DNA of 64,000 bases from contig CAVVFX010000016.1 in NCBI GenBank assembly GCA_963747535.1, positions 62,001 to 126,000 of the forward strand, in the 5' to 3' direction. The position numbers and the translations under genes were made by a program. Positions 1 through 7,099 of the stretch are shown here, one piece after another; the first letter of the stretch is position 1; every line of letters begins with the position of its first letter. The stretch is from CAVVFX01 sp963747535. GTDB taxonomy: Bacteria; Acidobacteriota; Terriglobia; Bryobacterales; Bryobacteraceae. Under the pieces are notes generated by a model that saw only the letters and a program-made list of their open reading frames with translations, ran no database searches and was not told where the DNA came from.

Positions 1-65
1 GCCAATCTCGGCCGGGCCGATTCGTCCGCGCAGCCGGCCTCTCCCGCCGGCCCAAAGGAAAAACT

Positions 66-1310
66 ATGAGCATCACGAAATCAGTCTTACTTGCCGCAAC
101 ACTGGTCTGTGCGGCAATCGCGCAGGATGTGCCGCCGGCACCTCCAGCCCCTCAGCCGTCGCCGTCGCCGAAGCCGCCCACCGTGCGTGTGCGCGCCAGG
201 GAGCGATCGGGAGATCGTAACTATGACCGGGGCACGCGTGCTCTTGACGAAGGACGCTGGGACGACGCGCGTCAGATCTTCGACGAGATCGCCCGCGCCA
301 AGGGCGACCGGTCAGATGGCGCGCTCTACTGGAAGGCGTACGCCGAGAACCGGTTGGGGCGCCGCGATGAGGCTTTGGCCACCCTGGCATTGCTTCGCCA
401 GCAGTATCCGTCCAGCGCCTGGCAGAACGATGCCCAGGCCCTGACTGTCGAGATCCAGCAACAGGCCGGCAAACCCGTGGATCCCAATGCCGAAGCCAAC
501 GAAGAGATCAAGCTGATGGCCATCAATGGACTCATGAATGGCGATCCCGAGCGGGCCGTGCCGCTGCTCGAGAAGATCCTGAAATCTCCGTCTTCGATCC
601 GCCTCAAGGATCGCGCGTTGTTCGTGCTGACCCAAAGCAACTCACCGCAGGCGCAGCAACTGCTGCTGGGCATCGCCAAAGGCGGCTCCAATCCCGACCT
701 CCAGTTGCGCGCCCTGAAGTACCTGGCGATGAGCGGCAACAAGAACGTCACCGCCGATATCGCGGGTATTTACAAATCCTCGCATGACCTGGCCATCAAA
801 AAGCAGGCACTGAACAGCCTGATGATCGCCAAAGCCGTCGACGAGTTATTCTACATCGCACGCACGGAGCAGGATGCGAACTTGCGGACGGAAGCCATCC
901 GGGATTTGGGCATTCTTCACCAGGGCGACAAACTGTCGCAGTTATATCAGGGCGGCATCGCCAAAGACGTGGTGCTCGAGAATATGTTCCTGCTGGGCGA
1001 CCCCAACCGTCTCCTGGAAATCCTCCGCACCGAAAAGGATCCCAAGCTGCGAGCGTCGGCCATCCGCTCTCTCGGCATGATGCATTCGCAGGCAGCCGGC
1101 GACGGTCTGATAGCCCTCTACCCCGCGGAGCAGGATACCACCGTGAAGAAGGAAATCGTGAACTCCCTGTTCATCCAGCGGAATGCCAAAGGGTTGGTCG
1201 AGATCGCCCGGAAAGAATCCAATCCCGAGATGAAGCGGGACATCGTCCAGAGACTCACCATGATGAAGTCGAAGGACTCGACAGACTACCTCATGGAGCT
1301 GCTCAAGTGA
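66..1310 (+). CDS. secreted TPR/HEAT-repeat protein
   Basis: Begins with a hydrophobic Sec-type signal (MSITKSVLLAATLVCAAIAQ), then a proline-rich linker to about residue 40. Residues 50-115 resemble TPR helices (Y-A-E-N-R-L-G-R-R-D-E-A pattern). From about residue 150 to the end there are repeated helical HEAT-like units with recurring 'LRxxAIRxLG' signatures, for example near residues 270 and 330. AAAGGA at 55-60 is a good ribosome-binding site for this ATG. The next gene starts inside its stop codon and is also a HEAT protein, so the two are probably co-translated and may work together in the periplasm. The family suggests a protein-binding scaffold; no enzymatic motif is visible. The specific role is unknown. 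Confidence 0.85.
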   Translation: MSITKSVLLAATLVCAAIAQDVPPAPPAPQPSPSPKPPTVRVRARERSGDRNYDRGTRALDEGRWDDARQIFDEIARAKGDRSDGALYWKAYAENRLGRRDEALATLALLRQQYPSSAWQNDAQALTVEIQQQAGKPVDPNAEANEEIKLMAINGLMNGDPERAVPLLEKILKSPSSIRLKDRALFVLTQSNSPQAQQLLLGIAKGGSNPDLQLRALKYLAMSGNKNVTADIAGIYKSSHDLAIKKQALNSLMIAKAVDELFYIARTEQDANLRTEAIRDLGILHQGDKLSQLYQGGIAKDVVLENMFLLGDPNRLLEILRTEKDPKLRASAIRSLGMMHSQAAGDGLIALYPAEQDTTVKKEIVNSLFIQRNAKGLVEIARKESNPEMKRDIVQRLTMMKSKDSTDYLMELLK

Positions 1311-2296
1311 CCCGATTCATTTTTCTGGCAGCAGCCGCCGGCCTTGCCGCCGCCGCTCAGCAACCCGACGTGATCAACGGCAAAATCGAAACGCGCGCCC
1401 TGGCAGGCCCGCTGGCGCAGGAGTTCCACAAAGTGGAAGCCTCCGCCAACACGTCTCTCTGGTTGGCATATAGCTTCCCCGCCGTACCCGGACAGGGGAC
1501 GATGTGCGGTATCGATCAACATAACAATGTCGTGCGGCTGGAGGGTCCCGACTCCCTGCTGGTCCTGTTCCGCTTCGAGAGTCGCGCGCTCGACAAAGTG
1601 CGGGTCGCCAGTTTCGATTGCCAGTTCGATGCCGGCGGCCTCCCGTTCATTTACTTCACTGGTGTGCAGCCATCCCAAAGCGTGGATCTCCTCACGGAAC
1701 TGGTGCATTCGTGGACGCAACCCGGACGGAAGGCGCACTACGATTCGTTGATTACGGCGATTGCGCTCCATCGTGACCCCGCGGCCGACCGCGCACTACA
1801 AGCCATGATTGCTCCTTCGCAGCCTGACACGTTGCGCGAAAAGGTCCTGTTCTGGCTGGCGAATTCACGGGGTCCCAGCGGCTTCGAGGCCGTCAGGAAA
1901 GTGTTGCAAAGCGATCCCAGCGAACAACTTCGCGATAAGGCCACTTTCGATATCACGGTCAGTAAAGAAGCGGGTGCAATCCCCGTACTTGTCGAATCCG
2001 CCCGCCAGGACCACAGCCCGCGCGTGCGCAGCCAGGCGCTATTCTGGCTCGCCCAGAAAGCTGGTATGCAGCAATCGGGGGTAATTCTGCAAGCGGCAGA
2101 GCAGGACCCCGATGCCCATGTCCGGCGCCAGGCCGTCTTCGCGCTCAAGCAGATTCCCAACGGTGACGGCATTCCGCTGCTGATCCAGCTTGCCAGGACT
2201 GCAAGCGATAAAGAGGTCAGGAAGCAGGCAATTTTCTGGCTAGGCCAATCCCACGATGCCAGGGCTACCGGATTTTTCGAAGACGTTTTAAAGTAA
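1307..2296 (+). CDS. secreted HEAT-repeat protein
   Basis: GTG start at 1307 overlaps the TGA of the previous gene by four bases (GTGA), indicating translational coupling. The N-terminus (TRFIFLAAAAGLAAAAQQ) is a signal peptide. Residues 20-150 form a unique domain containing two cysteines, and residues 160-329 are HEAT-like repeats with recurring 'R.KA.F.L..' and 'QAIFWLGQ' patterns. It resembles the C-terminal half of the upstream protein. This is probably a periplasmic scaffold acting with its neighbour. No catalytic motif is seen. Confidence 0.85.
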   Translation: MTRFIFLAAAAGLAAAAQQPDVINGKIETRALAGPLAQEFHKVEASANTSLWLAYSFPAVPGQGTMCGIDQHNNVVRLEGPDSLLVLFRFESRALDKVRVASFDCQFDAGGLPFIYFTGVQPSQSVDLLTELVHSWTQPGRKAHYDSLITAIALHRDPAADRALQAMIAPSQPDTLREKVLFWLANSRGPSGFEAVRKVLQSDPSEQLRDKATFDITVSKEAGAIPVLVESARQDHSPRVRSQALFWLAQKAGMQQSGVILQAAEQDPDAHVRRQAVFALKQIPNGDGIPLLIQLARTASDKEVRKQAIFWLGQSHDARATGFFEDVLK

Positions 2297-2389
2297 CGGC
2301 TGCTTTGCTGCCGACTGGAGTTTCTACATCTCAGGCTCTGGACAAACATGTACTACTAACAAATGGAATCCTCTCGCCCCGCGAAGAAT

Positions 2390-2577
2390 TCCGTGGAGTG
2401 GGCCCTTGGGCCGCCGTAAGGTAGACCATCGTTTTTTGTGGTCTGCCCGGCTGCGGAGCAGCCATTTTTGCGGCTTGCCGCCATGTGAAGTAGGCCTTTG
2501 GCCTGGTCCAACGGCTGCTGCGCCGCCGGCCCTGAGGGTGCCCCGGACCACAAAAGACGACGGTCTGCCCCACGGGA
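2390..2577. repeat. dispersed structured repeat R1 (head-to-head pair)
   Basis: Contains the shared core GTAGACCATCGTTTTTTGTG followed by GGTCTGCC and a second hairpin GGCTGCGGAGCAGCC. From about 2491 a second copy lies in inverted orientation (CGGACCACAAAAGACGACGG). Related copies occur near 5112, 6250, 13293, 16295, 22771, 53738 and 63727. The core can fold as GCAGACCA / TGGTCTGC around a T-rich loop. Together with its flanks it fills the 294-bp gap between the HEAT gene and the methyltransferase. Confidence 0.85.
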
Positions 2578-2590
2578 GACGGAGGAAGAG

Positions 2591-3649
2591 CTGACGATCA
2601 CGGAAGCAATCGTGCAGGCCAGGAGCTTTCCGCAGCTCCGTTATATGGGAAGCAAGCACCGTCTGCTGCCTTGGATCGGCGAGACGCTGGCGGAGCTATC
2701 GTTTACGTCGGCTCTCGATGCGTTTTCCGGCAGCGGCAGCGTCGCGTATCTCTTGAAGGCCATGGGCAAGCGCGTGGTCGCCAACGACTTTCTCAGCTTT
2801 CCCTACCAGATCGCCGCAGCCGCCATTGAAAATGGACGAACGCGCCTGAATGATGCCCAGTGCGCCGTACTGCTCGCCCGGAATCCCAAGAGCCGGCGGT
2901 TTATTCAGAAGACCTTCGCCGGGATCTTCTTCACACCCGAAGATCTTCGATTTCTCGATAACACGTGGGCGAACCTTCCGCTCCTGCCGTCGTCCACGCA
3001 CCGGTCGATCGCGCTGGCGGCGCTGATGCGGTCATGCATCAAGAGGCAGCCGCGCGGGGTGTTTACCGTGGCGGGCGACCCGGCCCACTATAAAGACGGA
3101 CGGCGCGACGAGACGCTCTCCCTGGCGCAGCACTTTCTGGAATCGGCGGCGGCTTATAATGCGGTGATTTTCGATAACGCAGCCAGGAACCGCGCGCAAA
3201 AGGGCGATGTCTTCGACGCGCCCACGGATGTGGACCTGGTCTACATGGACCCGCCCTATGTCCCGCGCGCCGACGACAACTGCTACGTCAAACGCTATCA
3301 CTTTCTGGAAGGCCTGGCCTCGTATTGGAAAGACGAAGGGACGGAGATCGTCGAGACGAGCCGCGTGAAGAAGATTGCCAAACGTTACACTCCGTTCTCC
3401 TACCGGCGCACCGCGGCTGACGCGTTTGACCGGATGCTCAAACGGTTCCGCGAGAGCACGCTGGTGTTGTCTTATTCTTCCAACGGGTATCCCGATCTGC
3501 CGGTAATCGTCGGGATCATGAAGCGCTACAAACGTACCGTCGATGTGCGGGAACGCGATCACCGGTATCACTTCGGCACGCACGACAAGGTCGCGTCGGC
3601 GCGCGCGTCGGTGCGGGAGTATCTGATTATCGGGCACGGCACGCGGTGA
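2591..3649 (+). CDS. DNA adenine methyltransferase (D12 class, Dam-like)
   Basis: Class I N6-adenine methyltransferase using S-adenosylmethionine. The N-terminal 'LRYMGSKHRLLPWI' and 'FSGSGSVAYLL' (SAM-binding motif I) and the 'YMDPPYVPR' (DPPY catalytic motif) near the middle are typical of the MethyltransfD12 family. The open frame reaches back to a TTG at 2498, but that part is translated dispersed repeat. A strong GGAGGA at 2581-2586 stands 4 bases before a CTG at 2591. A GTG at 2612 (with GGAAG at 2602) is an equally good alternative, while the ATG at 2645 would remove conserved residues. No cognate nuclease lies next to it, so it may be a solitary methylase or a remnant of a restriction system. 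Confidence 0.85.
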   Translation: MTITEAIVQARSFPQLRYMGSKHRLLPWIGETLAELSFTSALDAFSGSGSVAYLLKAMGKRVVANDFLSFPYQIAAAAIENGRTRLNDAQCAVLLARNPKSRRFIQKTFAGIFFTPEDLRFLDNTWANLPLLPSSTHRSIALAALMRSCIKRQPRGVFTVAGDPAHYKDGRRDETLSLAQHFLESAAAYNAVIFDNAARNRAQKGDVFDAPTDVDLVYMDPPYVPRADDNCYVKRYHFLEGLASYWKDEGTEIVETSRVKKIAKRYTPFSYRRTAADAFDRMLKRFRESTLVLSYSSNGYPDLPVIVGIMKRYKRTVDVRERDHRYHFGTHDKVASARASVREYLIIGHGTR

Positions 3650-3766
3650 ATTTCACCGGAATGCGAGCGACGAACGGGGTGTCTTGAGAAGACCCCATTC
3701 CGCGATACGCTCTAATAGATGCAGGGACTCCCGCGGTGAACCAAGACTGCCGGCGTTCCGGGGACC

Positions 3767-5098
3767 ATGCTCCGCCTCGCACTTCCACTAATTCTCGCCG
3801 AACTCGCTTGGCTGTCGATGGGGATTGTCGACACCATGATGGTCGGCCATCTGGCTAACAGCGCCGAAGCTATCGGGGGCGCCAGCCTGGCGGGCGTGAT
3901 CTTCTCCGTCGCGGGGATCTTCGGCATCGGCCTCCTCATGGGCATGGACACATTGGTCGCTCAATCGTTTGGAGCGGGCAACCTGGAGGATTGCAACAAA
4001 TCGCTCTGGAACATGATCTACCTGACGCTGCCGCTGGCGCCGGTGCTGATGGGTCTCGTCGAGCTGTCGCTTTACCTCCTGCACCGCTTCGGGATCAACG
4101 CCGGAGTGGCAGCGGTGGCCGAACCTTACATGCGCGTGTTGCTGTGGAGTATGCTTCCGCTGCTGCTGTATTCGGGATTCCGCCGCTATCTCCAGGCGGT
4201 GGACGATGTGCGGCCGGTTCCCTTTGTCCTGATCAGCGCCAACGTCATCAACTTTGCCGGCAACTGGCTTCTGATTTATGGGAAACTCGGGTTCCCCGCC
4301 ATGGGAACGCAAGGTTCCGCCCTCTCGACCGTCATTGCGCGGATCTACATGGGCGCGGCGATGTTCGTCTTCGTTCTGCGCCACGATCGCCGCCACGGCA
4401 GCGGCTTATGGCGGGTCTCCCGGAGGCCCGAGTTCGAGCGCATGTGGCGCCTGCTGCGGATCGGCTTTCCGGCGGCCGGTCAGATCGCGTTCGAAATCGG
4501 CGTGTTCGCCTTCGCTACCGCCATAGTGGCGAAGCTCGATGCACGGTCGCTCGCGGCGCATCAGATCGCTCTTTCCGCGGCCAGCTTCACTTATATGATC
4601 CCCCTGGGAATCAGTTCCGCAGCGGCCGTACGCGTCGGTCAGGCGCTGGGACGCGGGGATCTCGCGGGTGCCCGGCAGCAAGGCTGGCTGGCGGTACGCC
4701 TGGCGCTGGTATTCATGGGAATCGCGGCCATGGTGCTGCTCGCCGCCCCCACGCTGATTGCGCGCATCTTCACGCCGGACCGCGAGGTGATTGCCGCCAG
4801 CACCGGCTTGCTGGCCATTGTGGCCGCCTTCCAGTTGTTCGACGGCGCCCAGGTCGTTGCAACGGGGGCGCTGCGCGGCATGGGTGATTCGCATACCGCG
4901 GCTATCGTGAACCTCGTCGCTTACTGGTTCATCGGCATCCCCGCGGGCTGGGTTCTGTGCTTCGACTACGGCTGGGGCGCCCGCGGCGTCTGGGCCGGCT
5001 TGTGCATCGGACTGGTCCTCATCGGCACCACGCTCCTCTGGACCTGGCAACGCAAAACACGCAGGTGGACGACCAAAGAATGCGCGAACATATCCTGA
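3767..5098 (+). CDS. MATE family multidrug/Na+ antiporter
   Basis: 443-residue inner-membrane protein with about twelve hydrophobic helices in two related halves, as expected for the multi-antimicrobial extrusion family (usual length 440-460). The N-terminus 'LPLILAELAWLSMGIVDTMMVGHL' region is the classic MATE signature. The second half has a matching 'LAAHQIALSAASFTYMIPLG'. These proteins export cationic drugs or metabolites using Na+ or H+ gradients; the substrate cannot be told from sequence. It starts at ATG 3767 with little Shine-Dalgarno sequence. It is transcribed in the same direction as the EamA gene downstream but is separated from it by dispersed repeat R2. Confidence 0.92.
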   Translation: MLRLALPLILAELAWLSMGIVDTMMVGHLANSAEAIGGASLAGVIFSVAGIFGIGLLMGMDTLVAQSFGAGNLEDCNKSLWNMIYLTLPLAPVLMGLVELSLYLLHRFGINAGVAAVAEPYMRVLLWSMLPLLLYSGFRRYLQAVDDVRPVPFVLISANVINFAGNWLLIYGKLGFPAMGTQGSALSTVIARIYMGAAMFVFVLRHDRRHGSGLWRVSRRPEFERMWRLLRIGFPAAGQIAFEIGVFAFATAIVAKLDARSLAAHQIALSAASFTYMIPLGISSAAAVRVGQALGRGDLAGARQQGWLAVRLALVFMGIAAMVLLAAPTLIARIFTPDREVIAASTGLLAIVAAFQLFDGAQVVATGALRGMGDSHTAAIVNLVAYWFIGIPAGWVLCFDYGWGARGVWAGLCIGLVLIGTTLLWTWQRKTRRWTTKECANIS

Positions 5099-5111
5099 CT
5101 CGCGACCTGCG

Positions 5112-5250
5112 GCGAATTTTGTGGAGTAGGCCTTTGGCCTGCCGTAGGCAGACCATTGTTTTTTGTGGTCCGGGGCACCCTCTGGGTCGGCTGCGGAGCA
5201 GCCGTCATTGCGGCTTGCCGCTATACGGAGTAGGCGTTTTCGCCTGCTCT
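5112..5250. repeat. dispersed structured repeat R2
   Basis: Full-length copy: a GGCCTTTGGCC palindrome, then the hairpin around GCAGACCATTGTTTTTTGTG, the insert CCGGGGCACCCTCTGGGTCG, the hairpin GGCTGCGGAGCAGCC and the tail GCGGCTTGCCGCTATACGGA. It begins 13 bases after the MATE stop codon. Confidence 0.85.
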
Positions 5251-5294
5251 CGCGCGCCCGAGAGACTTCTGCCACAGCCTCCCACGGTGAACCT

Positions 5295-6236
5295 TTGAGA
5301 GGCAATCGTTGGTTAGCCTATGCTGCACTCGCGTCGGTCTGCTTCTTCTGGGGCACCACCTATCTCACCATCCGGATGTCGCTCGAGTCGCTGTCTCCGG
5401 CCTGGCTGGTGGCGATCCGCTACACCATTTCCGGGGCGATTCTCACGGGAATCGCCCTCGCCCGCGGAGCAAGATTTCCCCGAGGCAGAGGACTCTGGAC
5501 TGCGATCGGCTGCGGACTCCTGATCCTCGGCGCGGGCAATGGCAGCCTCGCCTACGCCGAAACCATCATCCCCAGCGGTCTCGCCAGCCTGTTCATCACC
5601 ACATCGCCATTCTGGCTGGTCGGCGTCGAGGCTCTGCTGCCTGGAGGTGAAGGGCTCCATGGCCCGACCATCGTGGGCATGCTGGTCGGCTTCGGCGGCA
5701 CCGCGCTTCTCCTGACCACCGGGATTCAGGGCGAGCACGTCGAGCATGCCGCGCTGATTGGCTTCCTGATCCTGCAAGCGGGCGTTGTGTCCTGGACTTT
5801 CGGCTCCATTCTGCAGCGCCGCGCCAACATCGACGCGCATCCGGCGGTTACAGGCGCAGTGCAGCAGTTGTCCGTCGGGCTGCTTTATTTTCCGATCGCT
5901 CTTCTCACGCCCTATCACCACCCCATCATCTGGCAGACGCGCGCCGTGCTGGCCGTCATCTATCTCGCTATCTTCGGCGGAATCGTGGGCTACAGCTCGT
6001 ACATGTACGCCCTGGAGAATCTACCCGTGGCGATCACCTCCGTCTATCCGTACATCAACTGCGTAGTCGCTGTCGCGCTGGGCTGGCTCTTCTATCGCGA
6101 GCCGTTCGGGTGGCGGGAAGCGACGGGCATGGCGATCATCTTCCTCGGCGTGGCAATCGTCAAGTGGACCACGATGCGCCAGGGAAGAGGGCGGACAGTC
6201 GAGTCCGCTGCGACGGCGCGCCCCAAAGGAGTCTGA
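5295..6236 (+). CDS. EamA/DMT family transporter
   Basis: Ten-helix drug/metabolite transporter superfamily protein with two EamA domains. 'CFFWGTTYLTIRMSLESLSP' is the usual start of the first domain, and the second half contains 'YMYALENLPVAITSVYPYIN' and ends with a 'W.EA.GMAIIFLGV' helix. The frame is open from a TTG at 5163, but that stretch is translated repeat R2. I place the start at TTG 5295, which leaves a normal short N-terminus; no strong ribosome-binding site marks it. Likely an exporter of amino acids or small metabolites; substrate unknown. Confidence 0.85.
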   Translation: MRGNRWLAYAALASVCFFWGTTYLTIRMSLESLSPAWLVAIRYTISGAILTGIALARGARFPRGRGLWTAIGCGLLILGAGNGSLAYAETIIPSGLASLFITTSPFWLVGVEALLPGGEGLHGPTIVGMLVGFGGTALLLTTGIQGEHVEHAALIGFLILQAGVVSWTFGSILQRRANIDAHPAVTGAVQQLSVGLLYFPIALLTPYHHPIIWQTRAVLAVIYLAIFGGIVGYSSYMYALENLPVAITSVYPYINCVVAVALGWLFYREPFGWREATGMAIIFLGVAIVKWTTMRQGRGRTVESAATARPKGV

Positions 6237-6249
6237 AACTGCCCGTGAC

Positions 6250-6312
6250 CGGCCCCCGTGGGGCAGACCATCGCTTTTTGTGGTCTGCCGGCTGCAGAGC
6301 AGCCTCTCGGCT
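6250..6312. repeat. dispersed structured repeat R3a
   Basis: GGGCAGACCATCGCTTTTTG plus TGGTCTGCC and GGCTGCAGAGCAGCC form the same two hairpins as the other copies. It starts 14 bases after the EamA stop codon. Confidence 0.8.
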
Positions 6313-6533
6313 TTGGTCTTTTGTGGGGCGGACGCCCACGTCTGCAAGCGACCCCCTGGTCGCTTTTGTCGCTCCAGCGACTGACTTTGGTGTGCGAAGC
6401 TGCCTGGGTTGCGAGTCTTTCTGCGGCTTTGCCTTTCGCTCGACCATTCGAGACGAAGCCGGAGAAACGTGCTTTCCCCATTACACGTGCCCGCTGCTTC
6501 GCGAGAAGTTGAAATTCAAATGGCCAAAGCCGA

Positions 6534-6575
6534 GCGGCTGCAGAGCAGCCTACCATCGTCTTGTGCTGTCCGAAT
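6534..6575. repeat. partial dispersed repeat R3b
   Basis: CGGCTGCAGAGCAGCC followed by TACCATCGTCTTGTGCTGTC: the two repeat modules appear in swapped order, so this is a rearranged fragment. The surrounding 6237-6646 region (410 bases) holds R3a, R3b and no ORF that I can support as a gene. Confidence 0.6.
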
Positions 6576-6646
6576 GCCGCGATCTTGGTGCCACGTTTGC
6601 ATCTGTGTCCGGGCTCGTCGGTTAAGCTTGCATGTGACAGGACCCC

Positions 6647-7099
6647 TTGACCTTGACGTCAGATAACCCATTCATCCAGCGATGGCAAAGCTCAGCTGCC
6701 TCCGAACGAGCCAACTACCAGTTGTTTCTCTCCGAGCTTTGCGATTACCTGGAGGTTCCCCGTCCCGACCCCGCCGTCGGCAATGCCCGGCAAGACCAAT
6801 ACGTGTTCGAGCGTCCGGTAACTTTCCGCTATCCCAACGGCTCCTCCAGTACGGGTTTTATCGATCTATACAAGAAAGGTTGCTTCGTGCTGGAAGCCAA
6901 ACAGGGCAGCGAAGCCGCCGAGCCGTCTCTGTTGTTCGAGGCTCCCCGCCGCCGGGGTGTTGGCGTCCGAGGCACGACTGGCTGGGATGAGGCCATGCTC
7001 CGAGCGCGGAATCAGGCCGAGCAATATGCCAAAGCTCTGCCCGCCCGCCGAGGGATGGCCGCCGTTCCTTATCGTAGCCGACGTGGGCTACTCCCTTGA
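6647..7099 (+). CDS. type IIG restriction enzyme, N-terminal nuclease fragment (frameshifted)
   Basis: N-terminal part of an MmeI-like single-chain restriction-modification protein. Residues 73-85 contain a PD-(D/E)xK nuclease site (D73, then E83-A-K85, from 'GFIDLYKKGCFVLEAKQ'), with the same D-x9-E-x-K spacing as MmeI. The frame then runs to 'NQAEQYAKALPA' and leaves the family sequence. The family continuation ('PPAEGWPPFLIVADVGY') is in the frame beginning at 7026. Removing one C from CTGCCCGCCCGCCGAG around 7036-7051 joins both frames, giving about 1,140 residues. The start is TTG 6647 or TTG 6653. Either a real inactivating or phase-variable shift, or a sequencing error. Confidence 0.8.
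   Translation: MTLTSDNPFIQRWQSSAASERANYQLFLSELCDYLEVPRPDPAVGNARQDQYVFERPVTFRYPNGSSSTGFIDLYKKGCFVLEAKQGSEAAEPSLLFEAPRRRGVGVRGTTGWDEAMLRARNQAEQYAKALPARRGMAAVPYRSRRGLLP

Noticed and set aside
4406..5305. Long minus-strand open frame opposite the MATE gene
   Set aside because: Shadow of the MATE coding strand in GC-rich DNA; low complexity, no family features.
6409..6666. Plus-strand frame before the restriction gene
   Set aside because: Crosses repeat R3b, has no ribosome-binding site and no recognisable sequence.
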